A stretch of DNA of 64,000 nt from Microdochium bolleyi (GCA_001566295.1 KQ964267.1:256096-320095), one strand, 5' to 3'; numbered from the stretch's first letter, positions 10,718-22,642 are shown. Translations and numbers: made by a program. Notes: generated from the letters alone by a model not told the origin.

Positions 10718-13700
10718 CTTGGGCAGTCGTGGCTGACCGGAGCCGTGGTTCGTAGAGGGTGGCGGGGATCCGAAGCCGTTCGTGCTACGATGTTGCTGCT
10801 CGAACAAAGCAGGGTGAAGTTCAGCCAAGTGTTTGCCTGGAGTCTTGGAAAGACACAGCAGATATCGACTCAGAGCCTGTCGACAAACAACCGCCGGTCA
10901 CGCATCACGAGGCACAAATGTGGGAGCAGTCTCTGTCTTAAATCTTTTCACGGGGTGGTCATCTGCCGGGTGTCCACATGTGGGTGAGACAGGTACGCGG
11001 ACCCATCCTGCTGGGCATCGGCGGCGGACACGGCGGCTCCGTTGTCGATCTCACGATGTGTGGGAGCGGGCGGGTCGCGTGCATGGCGCAAGAAGCACCC
11101 ATATTGGACTGCGGCAATGTGACCCGCGTGGGCTCCGCACCCTAATACGCGCTGCACTATTCTTTTTTCGTATACATATTGCTTCCCACGTGTGTGGGGA
11201 GGGGTCTTTGGGCAGGCCGGGCTTCCCCAAGAGCCCGAAAATGGGGCTGGCGAGGGTCACTGGGCTATAGGGTCACGGGGATAATATCCTCTTTCTGGCC
11301 TGGACGTCCGAGGAGTACCCAGCTGTCAGAAAATCTTGGGGGTGGGGAAAGGGAGGGAATGCGGGGGAACAAAGCTGGGTGGCTTGTGAATCGGATGGAT
11401 CGGAGCATCGCCTTCATGCCCTCTGTCAATGCACGCACGACCACGGAAATCTGGGGAAGAGCAGCAGGGTTGCAACAAGTTGAAGCGGCGGCAAGTGACG
11501 GTAGAATGATCACGAGAGCTGACGAAGCGGGATGGGATGCAACCTTGGCAGCATCCTGGGGAACCTGGAAGCCTGCGAGCGCATATTAGAGTGTGGGACC
11601 GATCTGACATGTGAAGATCGCACTGGGAAGCAGAGAGCGCCGGGTCACGATGCGGTGAAGGCCGTGGCTCCCGCTGGAGGGTCGCGTAAAAACTCGTAGC
11701 CGCTACCTCCCCTGTCCGTGTGGGGAAGACAGTCGATGAGATCCTCCGTCGCGGGGTAGCTTGTCGGTGTCAATGGCAAGCTGGGCGGGGGGTTGGAGCG
11801 AGGTGGGAAAGGTGAGAATGAGTGAGTGCCGTCGCTATTCCTCAAGACACATGTGCACACACGGAACGGCATTTACCCGCAGGCGAATACGACAAGCCCA
11901 GTTGACTAGATCGAGGCAGGGTGGGATCGCCTTGTCTACATTAGGGTACTGAGAAAGCCAGCCAGTCGCAACAATGCCCCTGGCGGCAGCAGATCTTGGA
12001 AAAGGAAGCATCGCCGCCCATCAAAAGATCCCCCATGAGCAGCCCCCTAGCTTGCTTCCCTCTCGCAAGAGAATGCCGCGTTCGGGGCGAGCCGACACTC
12101 GTGGTTTCCAAGAACCTCCAAGCCAGGAACTCTATCACGATCGTCGCAACTAGCCGGCGAGCTAGAGCAGATACGTAATTGGTTGGGCTTGCGCTAGAAG
12201 CTCGACGATCACCATCTTTGAATTCCAGGAATGGAGCGTGGCTCGCAGCCTCGGCACTCGAGCTTGGGGCCGGTCACAATGCTCCACAGGAGCTCCAGAG
12301 GCACTCGTCGCTCGCCAATCACGGCGAGATGAAGCTGCGATGAGCATGGGGCTCGGTGCTGCTTCGGGGCTCCCCGTGGGGTCCCCTCCTTCTGTCTTGG
12401 GACCCTGTCCTCGTCGCTGTGTGGGGGGGCCACGACTCGTGGTCACCTGAGTCCATCCATGGGCAGGGTTTTCCTCCAGGCTTCAAGCACCACCGACAGT
12501 GCCGGCCTGCTCTCCCATCGCTGCGGCGCTTTGCCAATTGTCAGGCACAGTCGGCGGACAGTGAGTATGTGCCTGACCGACGCACCTCTTTGTCTTCTCC
12601 ACTGCTCCTTAGCCTCAGGGGCAGATGCCAGGCACCCGCATGACAGCCCCCATTATCCTGGAGACTTCTTGTTCTTTGTTTTGTTTTTGGTAGGCGAACA
12701 CGAAATTGTACTCGACTGACGGTTGTGGCAAGTCGAGCTCAACTGCCGGTCCGTCAAGCTGTCATCCTCAGCACAAGCTTCTTCTTCCCCGGATCTCGCT
12801 TGTCCGCTTCCCTGCCACATGCAAAAAACCTACCAGGTGCATGGCGCCACTCCTCAGCGAGTGCACAGGGCGGCGGCACGTATGCGGATGTGCACTCTGC
12901 ATAGTCTTCGCATCCCTGCCAACCCATCGCTGCTGACATGTGGAGGAAGAAATTGAGAACATTCCCTGCTCACAAACATGTGAGCGCGGCAGATGCAGAT
13001 CGACTTTCCCGTCCTTCGGGTCCGCTGCGCTCCCAGCTGTAAACTGGTAGATTACTAGTGTCATTGTACTTATTGTACCTCGGTGCCCAAATGTCTTGCG
13101 ATTTTCAGAGGCGCCTCAGACTGGTGGCTCTGGGGCAGAGCTTCACATGCCCACCGTTCTGGGGTTGACATTCCTGCGGGGAAATGCATCCTCGCGTGGT
13201 CGCGAACTGCTCGAAAAGTGTGCTTCGTGCAGTCAGGATAGTCAGCTCACTATTAGCCTGATCCTTCGCGGCCATGGTCTAGCGCGCTCGTGACGATAAG
13301 TACACCACTTTGTGGGCGCCTTCTCGATCGGTCGGGTTGGCTATTGTTCGACCACGAAGTGATTTCCCCCATGTCCTACCTCAGACAACACGTCTGCCAT
13401 AGGCGGATCGGCGATCAAAGCTTGCTTACTGCACAGCCGAGAATGGCCAGTCATGCGTGGACCAACAGTGTGAAGGACATTGCTGTCCTCGTCAAGAAAT
13501 ACTTCTGCCGTGATGACTTGAGGCATAAGTTGCGTAGATCCAGCCAAAGATGCATGGATTCAGCTCAAGAAGGGTCAAATTTCGAGAACCGCCTCTTGCG
13601 TATGTGTGCTGAAGTAATTGTCAAAATTGCCACGACAGTGCCAGAAAACCTCGACGTCTGGCCAAAACACAAGACGAGGGCGACCTAGGGGAAGGGTCGC

Positions 13701-15764
13701 ATGCCTCACGCCACGAAGTCCCTCAAGGGAAGAACTGAGACGGCGGCACTCGTGTGCCCTGTACTTGGCGCTATTGCCTACTCCGCGTATCCGGCAACGA
13801 TATTGTCTCGCTTTCAGAGACTGACCCACAGCTCACCTATAAGTCCGTCAGCTTGCATTTGCTCAGCAATTTTAGGTCCTAGGCCGGAATCCTGTGGCCC
13901 TCGTACCCCCCAGACCATGCTCTAGCCGAGTTCGTGCACATGAAAAGCCAACACCTTGCTGTCGCGCTCTCCTGGACACCACGGCTATTTCTGTCGCCAC
14001 CGGCCGAGCTTACTGAGGAAGAATGAAGCAGGCTGCGTGTAACCGGAGCTGCGGCTCTGTTCTTGCTCCCTAATTATGGAACAATTTAGCGCCCGTGGTT
14101 TCAGCAACAGAGAGCTTCCTCTTGGGGTAAAAAACCTAGCACTTGACATGAGCGAGAGTGAATGTCCTGAGAGCACGCCTCTTACCGGAAACACAAATGC
14201 CAACAACCAATGAATGATACTGGTGATCCTCCATCAGCGCGACTATGCAGGCTTTCGGACTTGTCGCACAAGCCTGGAGGCTACGATAAAGCTCTGCACT
14301 ACATCCAGGCCTTGCATAGCGTGGATGTTACAAAGCAGGAAATGAGCGCACGCAGAGACAGCCGGGGCGAATACTGCAGGCCGTGTTTCCAGGCCATCGC
14401 GGGGACCTTGCATATGCAAGAGCCCTATGTAAGGACTCCGGTGACCATGTACGTCTCAACTGTTATGGTTGCTTACCGTCCAGCCCGCTGTCGCTGATCT
14501 CGAAGGGTCGCTACCATACATCTTCAACTTGAGTGGTGTGTAGTGCAGTTTTTTCACTGGTCGAATGAGTCGAGCTGTGTTGGAGAGATGAGAACTGCAG
14601 TAGCTTTTGCTCATTGTCTGTCGTCTAGCAAGCCTACGGCGGCAAGTGCAAGGTCTCTGTGCCAAGGCCATAAGGCTCTAGGGAAGAGGCAATCAAATTA
14701 CCTTAGCCTTGTGTACGCCAGCCTCGCGCGGGTGACATAAAATCTTGGCCTAGGATCATGCGACCCAGGCGCGTGCGATTCGCCATGCCAAGAGCGAAGC
14801 AAGCCTCGTCAATATTTTCGATCACTGAAAGGGTTAAGTCGAGATGTAATCATTCCAGATCGTCTCTCATCTTTACGAAAATTACTCAAAGGCGGTTCCT
14901 TCAGCCCATCGATATATTTTGCTGGCCACCACATATCATAGTACTCGCTCTCGACCATCAGCGTACGCCATCTCATACCATACCCATTGAGCCAAGTCTT
15001 CTCAACTGAGGGCTCTCTGTTACGTTCCTCCGAAACTATGGGTTGGCGCAGGGATGACCTCGGTAATGCTCGGTTCGCACCACCTGCACATCTGCTACTA
15101 TCTTTGATTCTGTCATGTCGTGTTTAGGATCCAGGTGTACATGATATTGGCGACGCGGTGCGTCCACTGCTAAGAAGACCCCACGTGCGGCAGAACTCAC
15201 CAGTCACGGATGGTGCGTGCTGACATGAGATTTCTGCATCTGGTAATGATGCTTGGCCACAGTCGGCGACGTCTATTCTAGAGTTGCATATGATAGTGGA
15301 GCATTCTTCAACACCGATGCTGTTCAAGCCCTATTGGCTGCGCAATTTGGTGCTCCAGTAGTTCGCATTGCCCTCCGATGAGAACTCCTTAGAGCGACGA
15401 AGGAAAAGCTTCAGATCGACAGGGGGCGGATCCTTCGGCGGCCAGCGATCGCGGCAGTACCCGCACAAGTGGTCCTTGCCATGGTCAGATTCGCCTACAA
15501 TGGCCTCGAAGTGGTAATACTTCTCGTTTCGCGACGCTGGTCCGCACATCAGCGTGTAACATTACATGCGGAGCGCGCAAGATCCTTCTAGCCGCCGCTC
15601 GATAGTTTTCAAGGACGGAACGGTTTCGCAATCCCATTTTGTCCAAACTCGCCCATATAAACAGTCAATGCCGCGCCTACAGCCTAGCTAATAACTCCTC
15701 ACAACCTTGCTACATCCTCCAAAGTTCAAATCACTTCACCCTCAATCTCACTCAACCTACCAAG
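10718..15764. other. Five-kb gene-poor stretch
   Basis: No gene is supported here. Many short frames overlap on both strands and none shows a domain or a consistent exon structure. The least random-looking piece is a minus-strand frame at 15549-15331 with a CxxC pair, described under findings. The left end holds the esterase promoter and the right end the promoter of the LysM-like gene. Confidence 0.5.
15656..15661 (+). promoter_or_regulatory. TATA box of the LysM-like gene
   Basis: TATAAA lies 104 bases upstream of the ATG at 15765. The spacing and exact consensus make it a good core promoter candidate for the short secreted-protein gene that follows. Confidence 0.55.
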
Positions 15765-16210
15765 ATGCTCACCGCACCTCTGACCCTATTGGCCTTGGCC
15801 CTGCCTCTGGTGGCAGCGGCTCCTGCCGTCGAAGTCAGACAGACCTTCCCTCACGACCCCAACGCGGACCCGAGGTGCACATTATTCGCCGACAACGACG
15901 GCTCCCTGAGCCTCGCACGATTTGCGCAGTCTTGGGGTGTCCTTTTCAGGGACGTCATCCACTGGGTGAGTCCAATTCCCTCTCTTCCCGTGCGGGCGGG
16001 TCCTTTCTTCAGTCCGAAGCACCATGACAGAGTTTGATCAATTTGCTGACCAATGACCAATTTGCAGAATCCTTCCCTTACTGCAGAGGGTGGAAACTTC
16101 ATCACTGGGCAGTCCTACTGCGTCAAAGGTAGAAACTCCTTCAACTCCATCTTTGTTGAGACCAGCCGCAAACGAAGAACTAACTCAAGTGTTATGTAGT
16201 TTCGTCTTAA
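15765..16210 (+). CDS. Small secreted LysM-like protein (effector candidate)
   Basis: Three exons, 15765-15965, 16068-16128 and 16200-16210, encode 90 residues. Both introns have good signals: donors GTGAGT and GTAGAA, branch sites CTGAC and CTAAC, acceptors CAG and TAG. The last exon adds only a few residues before TAA. A signal peptide (MLTAPLTLLALALPLVAAAP) is followed by one module resembling a fungal LysM: an opening Cys, a GDT-like DNDGSLSLARFAQ stretch, a central WNPSL, then FITGQSYCVK. In known fungal LysM proteins this fold binds chitin or related glycans, and small secreted ones can shield chitin from host receptors. The match is divergent (no YxVxxGDT start), so chitin binding is inferred. 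The gene is too split for simple open-frame searches and could be missed by automated annotation. Confidence 0.6.
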
Positions 16211-17105
16211 GCTAGCCACGATGGCGCAGGCTTGATACATACCTAGGCCTAGGGCCTTTAACTGCTAGATGGCTCACGTGAAGGGGACCTCTCAAAAATC
16301 CAAGGCGCAGTCGAAGATAAATGCATTTTCTCGACGAGTTGCACGCCGCCTAAAGCTGCATAACTGGAGCAAATAACACTCGGCGCCGGGACATAGGTAT
16401 TATCGACGGAACAAAAGGAAAATCTAGTTTTTAAAAGCTCTTTGCGTTGCTAGTAGAGGCGAATGGCAGACACAGGTCCAAAAAATTACCCTCTGTTCCT
16501 TCAAGCTAGTTTCAGCCGTTATTGGTTCATGCAGTGTGTGCGAGCCAACTCTAGCGTGTACCCACCAAGGGTAGTCCCGGGAAAGTCATCGTGGCTAACA
16601 CCTGCTCTGTGTAGACTATAGAGGCAAAAGACCTCTACGAAGTCACTGAGAATATCACCAGAAGCTGAACCACGACGACACATAACCGCTTACACACTAT
16701 GGTGCCTAGTCTGCATACCTGTCGACCACTGCTCTGCAGGATCTACCCTTCGAGCTTGTTGCAAACGATTGTCAAGCGCTGTTACCCGTGGGAGCACACC
16801 TAGTCTGCTGGCAGCTCCGGGTTATTTTTGTATTCCCAGTTTTGTACAGATTCATCCACGTTCGTGATATCAAATCCTCTCTGTGCCTTCATTTAAGCTT
16901 GCTACCCTACGTACAGTCACTCATAGAAGCAGGGCAGGTGAGGGGCTTTGTCTAATGTAACACTTGGGGAACCCTGCCTGGATGCAGGCAATGACAGGGG
17001 TCGATGCTGACACCCGAGAACGCGTGACCAGCATGACAATGCCACGAGACAACAAGGCTGCCGCGACCTTCTTGGATGACTTCGTCCGCAGGAAGCAGAC
17101 ACACG
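16211..17105. other. Intergenic region
   Basis: No gene is seen between the LysM-like gene and the second HET gene. The stretch is somewhat AT-rich and contains no repeat or RNA gene that I recognise. Confidence 0.6.
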
Positions 17106-19337
17106 ATGCACCTTCTCAATGTCCACACGCAGGTTCTGGAGCTATTCTTGGGGACATCACGCCCCCCATATGCAATCTTGTCACACACTTGGGGAGACCA
17201 TGAGGCCAAGTTCGAGGACTACTGCGAAGAGACTACCGCGACTCCCAATCATGAACCACAATCGCAGCCACAACCGCGAAGCCGACAGGCGCGAACCCGG
17301 CGCGAGACACGCCAGGCGCCGCGGAAAGCCCTTGTTGACCTCCGGCAGCAGTCTTCGCCTCGCCAGCGGCCACGTCGCGGGCACGGTCCGGGCCACGCCA
17401 AGATCGCTGCGTGCTGCCGCAAGGCCATCGCCGATGGCTTCAACTACGTCTGGGTCGACACGTGCTGCATCGACAAGCGGAGCAGTGCGGAGCTGTCCGA
17501 AGCCATCAACTCAATGTTCCGCTGGTATCGCGAATCGGCCTGCTGCTACGTCTATCTCGCTGATGTCCCGGCTGCACCGTTCAGCGCGTCGGTGCTAGCC
17601 GACAACAGGCAGCTGGCTGATGCGAGCACAGCAACGCCGCATCTTCCGGCAGCTAGCCCTCGAAAGAATGACATGACGATATCTGTCGCGTCGATTGACT
17701 CCAACCTTTCAGAGCACTACCTTGGATACCAGCCTCTAGTGTTGGGCCTGCCGCCTGAGCAGACTCTGGCCATTGAAAAGGCTCGCTGGTTTCAGCGCGG
17801 GTGGACCTTGCAGGTACTTCAGCATATCACCCCTCAAACCTCTCCAGTTCAATGACTGATGTTTTTACAGGAACTGCTCGCGCCTCGAGCCCTGAAGTTC
17901 TTCGATGCGGAGTGGACCTGGATAGGTTTCTCTCTACAGGAAGTGAACCCCCCGCAAGACTGGAGGTTAGGGCTCGAGCGGGCGGTCCCAAACTTGACAG
18001 TTTGCATATCAGACATTACGGGCATATCCATTTCGCAGCTCCAGTCTGGGGACCTCAGCTCGACGTGCGTGGCCCAGCGGATGAGCTGGGCCAGCGCGCG
18101 GGAGACGACCAGAGAAGAAGACATTGCGTACTGCCTCCTCGGGATTTTTGACGTCAACATGCCTTTACTATATGGCGAGGGCGAGAGGGCATTTGAGCGA
18201 CTGCAGGAGGAAATCATCAAGAAGAACAGCGACCAGTCGATCTTCGCGTTCGGGGTGATGGACTACGGCACCGCAGGCATTCCTGCTCAGGAATTGCTCG
18301 ACAATGGCCAGCCGTATGAGGGCCGCAGCTACCTGGCGAGAAGTCCACGCGACTTTGGTGGGTCAACTATCACGGCTGCTCCCTTGACGGAACTGCGGAT
18401 CCTCTCGGCCCAGCACCACCTCACAACTCACATGGGGATCAACATGAGTGCACAGCTGCTCTGGCTGCCATCCGGCGAATGGCTGCTCCCGTTGCAGTGT
18501 ACTGCGTACTATCGGAGGCGCAGGACAAGATCCCAGGACACGCCGATGCCCGTCTGTCTCATCGTCTACCAGGGCCTCGGGTCTCCCGGCAACGTCTTCA
18601 CCCTCCGTCGTGACGGCTACTTGACCATCGCCCCTCTGGAGTACCTCATATCATCACCACCGGAGAGAACCCGGCGCCAGCAGATATACATAACTTCAAG
18701 CAGCGATAGTTCCCACACATCGAGATTGGGCCCGCTGGTCATAATGGACTCTTTCCTGGGAGCGATCCACGTGCGGGCTACTTTCCCTGAATATCAAAAC
18801 GATTGCGGAGATTATCGCCCTTTCCACGTGTCTACACAGACGGCGCCTGGCGAGCACCAGAGACACGACATCTACCTCGACTGCGTGGTTAGGCAGCCCT
18901 CGTCGCCGGATGAGTATGCGCACTGCTTCGCGTTGCGGATCCTCATCGTCACGGAGGCCCCAAGCAGTCCTATGGACGGGAGCAATCCCTCGACTACTTC
19001 TCTATTCATCTCGAACGACCGCAATAGGCATTCCATGCTCGAGCTCATGCAACAGGCAGCTTTAGATGATGAGCGGAGCAGCAGCAGCAGCAGCGGGGAC
19101 CTAGTGTCCTCTACCACGATATCGACGTGGAAGAAGTCCGCCTTTGCGATTCTGGGCGATCACGAGATACGTGTGAGCCGTTACACGGACCGTAACAGGA
19201 ATATGGCCAGAGAGGACTTGCCACAGTACTATCTCTGGAGCCAGAGGCATGGCTCGGCCACAAGGAAGCCGGGCCACAGCACAGGCTCGCGTTCAGTCGG
19301 TGGAGGTGAGATTTCTGTCGAAAGGTTGTTGTTCTGA
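17106..19337 (+). CDS. HET-domain incompatibility protein with RQ-rich insertion
   Basis: Two exons, 17106-17813 and 17871-19337, give 724 residues. The 57-nt intron is phase 0 and interrupts the conserved RGWTLQ/ELLAP motif exactly. The ATG at 17106 starts MHLLN, which matches the usual opening of HET-D/HET-E type proteins (M-R-L-L-x), so upstream ATGs were rejected. Visible HET marks are LSHTWGD (residues 25-31), WVDTCCIDK (116-124), INSMFRWYRES, YVYLADV, RGWTLQELLAP and later YCLLGIFDVNMPLLYGEG. The HET domain is N-terminal. The C-terminal ~350 residues show no NACHT, WD40 or ankyrin repeats and are unrecognised. Between the GD of SHTWGD and the AACCRKA helix there is an unusual Arg/Gln/Pro-rich insertion of roughly 50 residues. 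The likely role is triggering cell death after non-self recognition. Confidence 0.93.
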
Positions 19338-20059
19338 TGCAGTATCCGGCGGAGTTCTATTTCCAGTGAGGTTGACGCGCCGTAAGCCTCAAGGCTGGGT
19401 ATGATGCTGCTACGTGAGGGCATGGCTCAGGATGTAAAAATTTTGAGGGCTGCAGCCGCTGGGGAAGTAGACTGAATAAAGGCAAGCATCAATCCAAGCT
19501 TGGGATCTCGTACCCAAGCTATCTTCCAGACCATACACTCAGCCTGGAAGCTTCGCGGCGGTGCAGTCGAAGATTTTACCGAGCTACCTTTTCCTGAAGT
19601 GCGGGAAATCTGGGTATCATTAAAAAAGACGCGAAGCAAATAGAAGGGAGATGTATCAGTAACGTAGCAGGTCACTTGCCGAAATCTGTTTGCCCATATC
19701 TCAACCTTCCAAAGCTGGAAGCAAGAGGAGTTCTCCAACTCTGCATGTGAATTTCGTCCCATACCTGGCAGTGACCATCGATTTGCTCCATGCGTCTAAA
19801 CTTTCCCGTCTCTATTTACTGCTTGCATCGTGGTTAAAACAACTTGGTACAGTTGCAGAGAGGATTACTGGAACCAGATCAAGTGAATACACTTTACAAC
19901 TTTCCTGCAAAACCTTGACCGATTATGGATACCTAAAGAATTTTCAATGCCCCCCAAGTCCATACCCTCAAACTCGTAACACATTCCTTCTCCAAATCAG
20001 GGTACTGTCGGGTCTTTCGAACCAAAGCGGCCATTGTGAGAGATTCAAGACATGACCGG
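19338..20059. other. Intergenic region
   Basis: Region between the HET gene and a weak minus-strand gene. I see no coding frame with a recognisable domain. Confidence 0.5.
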
Positions 20060-20704
20060 CTAGTTTCTAGAATGAACCTCTCCTCCCATGGGATGATCTT
20101 TGACAAGTTCAGGACGAGCGAGCTTTATGAGGCCGAAAGCATCGTTGAAGCACCCGATGGATTCCATTGCGGATGCGGCGCGGGCTTGGACCACGGCATC
20201 GAAACCTTCGAGGTCACGACGGAATGTTTTGGCCATCTCGTTGCCTTGAACGAGTGGGAAATGCTCGTGAATCTTGCGCCAGATGTTTGTCCAACTGGGC
20301 ATTTTCTGGAGAGTGATTGAGCAGTAAGCCCACATGGCTAGCTTCAGACAATTCCGGCGATCATTCAGGCATCGACCCCATTCGTCGTACTTCTCGTCTT
20401 CATTCTATATACTTCCACGTCAGCCTCAATACGAATTAATCAGACTCGGAAAGCGACTTCCGAAAACACGGTTACTGAAAACCTCGTGGGGCACAGCGAG
20501 GATGTCAAGGAATATTAAGACGAGGATGGCTAAGACATATTCCACCTGCCCGTTGATGGTACAATCGTCGATCCTGTTAGCCATATACTGTAAGTAGCCG
20601 AAGAGACGGATCTCTACGTAGCGGGCGGCGGTCCAAACCAGCGTCCTGATTATGTATGTCGTAATCTCCGCATCTTCTTCATTTTCTGTCTGGTCACTTA
20701 TCAC
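20060..20704 (-). CDS. Hypothetical protein, possibly a partial gene
   Basis: Two minus-strand frames read like one protein split by a short intron: 20704 down to about 20489 (with RTLVWTAARYVEIRLFGYL and VEYVLAILVLIFLDILAVP) and about 20400 down to the stop at 20060 (with DEWGRCLNDRRNCLKLAMWA and EMAKTFRRDLEGFDAVVQAR). The intervening ~75 nt contains a donor GTAACC, a CTGAC branch-like site and acceptors TAG or AAG; only the AAG acceptor keeps the frame with that donor. There is no clear ATG at the 5' end (the frame opens at GTG and runs on upstream), so the N-terminus is missing, lies in another exon, or the gene is decayed. I do not recognise a family. Amphipathic helices and coherent composition, unlike nearby random frames, are the main support. 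Confidence 0.4.
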
Positions 20705-21499
20705 GTTTTCAGTCGCGACTTGCCGATATTTTAATGATGACGCTCTTGGGCAGATGAAACCGGTGACACTGCCTGGCTACACAACCGCTGTGGCTCCCTG
20801 GCTGGAGAGAGAATTAGGGCCAGCGTGGTCTAAGATGCGTCGCACTCACGCCGGTATGGTGGGCTCGCTGGCTCTGTTCTTGGCTGGCCACGTGAGATTT
20901 CCCACACAAAGCCCGGACCTAGCGCGAGATTCTGACCCCGGTTTCTCTCAACAGGGACAGACTAACAATGCTAATGTCCATTATTATTTGTCCGACAGGA
21001 ACATCTTGATGCCGCGACTGCGCGTCTCTTGCCCCCTCCCCCAGCGACACATTTTGGAATGCTGACGTGGACTGATATGCACGGGATTGTCGAGCTGCAA
21101 GACTCGGGCTTGGCTCTCGGCGCCTTCGGTCGAAGAGCCAACCAGCAATCATCCTAGAGCTCGTGGATGACAGTGACGCAAGTCGTGACGTAAGTTCGAC
21201 ATTAACAAATACCGAAGTTTTCTTCATTAGGTGTCCCGCGAAGTCTTTGTCTCATGTTTCGTATCACTACCGATCTGCCAACTGCCAGAAGCCTGAGACT
21301 TTCGGACCGAGAGTGCGCTCCAGCGGAGGTTGGACGCATTCGCCCCCGATCACCATGAGTATAAGACAGGAACTGCCCTCCTGATTCCTGTTAAGCTATA
21401 TTCCCAGAAGCCAATATCAGCAACACATCGACACTCCACCTCATCACAACCGAAAATACCAAAGAAACAACAACAGTTACTTAGCGCTTTAGATCCATC
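20705..21499. other. Intergenic region
   Basis: No gene is seen. The last ~100 bases before the ATG at 21500 are A/C-rich, as is common for fungal 5' leaders (runs such as accgaaaataccaaagaaac). Confidence 0.5.
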
Positions 21500-22642
21500 A
21501 TGAGACGCCACGCCATCTCCGCAGCCGTCCTGGCCTCCGTCCCGAGCTCGTCGGCTCAGTGGTGGAGAGGAGCACCGCAGTGCGCCGTGAGTACCTCCTC
21601 AACCCCTTCTCGCTACGCAGCGCTTCGAAGCTCGCACTGACCCCATCGCCCCAAACCACAGCAATCCTGCCTCTCCTCCGCATGGCCCGCTACCCCGATC
21701 GTCGACGGGTCCAGCACCGTTACGCCCGCGCCCGGAGTCTACGGCGGCGGCGGCGGATGGGGCTGGGGAGGAAACGGAGGATACTGGCCCAGCCAGGGCG
21801 ATTACTGCGGCATTGACAAGGGCGCGCAGGTCAGCAGCTGCCTGCAGCATGCCTGCTCGTCCACCCTGCAGAGCTACTTCACGTCCTACTCGTCGCTCTC
21901 ATCGTCGCTGTGCTCGCGTTACCAGTCGTGCACGGTCCAGCACGGCGGCGGGAGCGACTTCGTGCAGACCATCACGTACTCGGGCGGGCCTGTCACCTGG
22001 GGCGCTCCCGGCGGCTGGGATGACGGCACCGGCGGAGGCTGGAGATTTGATGGTCAGTGGGAAGATCGGCGCGATCCGCCCCGAGGCCCCGGCGGCGGCA
22101 ACGGTAACGGCCCCTGGGGCTGGGGAGCTGCCGGCGCGACCGACGCCGCGCAGGCGAGCAGCTACTGGTCCGCGTGGTCTTCGGCGTGGGTTGCTGGGAG
22201 CACCGCGACTTGGCCAGGTGCCGTTGTCACTGTGACGGGCTGCGACAACATCGCCGGCAACTTCGAAGGTTCGCCTTGGCTCTTGGGCCCGGGCTGCGGG
22301 TGGAACGGCCGCGGCGGCTTTAACGGCTGGGTCGGCTGGGGTTCCGGATGGAGCTGGGGTCCCACGTCGACGCAGACGGTCCATGTTACTGTCACCGACG
22401 ATACGGGAGGTGTCCCCAGTGTCGAGACGAGCCTGGCCATGGTTGCGCTCGCGGTCAGTGGCGACGTCACGACGGCAGCGTCGACAATCGGCGTGGCTTC
22501 CCCGACGGGCGGCGTAGTTGTCGGATCCGCTGCTGGTGCTCCTGCTCCTGGCTTTGGTGCTGGTGGTGCGGAAGGGAGCGTCGTTACTCGGATGTATGCC
22601 CTCGCGATGGGCACTGTGATGTTGCTTGTCGGTCTCCTGTAA
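21500..22642 (+). CDS. Secreted CFEM-like, GPI-anchored Gly/Trp-rich wall protein
   Basis: Two exons, 21500-21586 and 21662-22642, give 355 residues; the phase-0 intron (75 nt) sits between the first two cysteines. A signal peptide (MRRHAISAAVLASVPSSSAQ) is followed by a cysteine module: PQCAQSC, a G/W-rich loop, DYCGIDKGAQVSSC, HAC, SLC and QSC. This pattern (CGIDK..V.SCL...C) resembles a CFEM domain, but I count seven cysteines in the module instead of the usual eight and the loop is longer, so the domain name is tentative. A long Gly/Trp/Ser/Thr-rich stretch follows. The C-terminus ends in small residues and then a hydrophobic tail (MYALAMGTVMLLVGLL), as expected for GPI attachment. The protein is probably bound to the cell wall or plasma membrane. 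CFEM proteins serve in haem/iron uptake, adhesion or host interaction; which one applies here is unknown. Confidence 0.8.

Noticed and set aside
13290..13688. 132-codon plus-strand frame in the 5 kb gene-poor stretch
   Set aside because: No domain, no signal peptide and no plausible neighbouring exons; the length can arise by chance.
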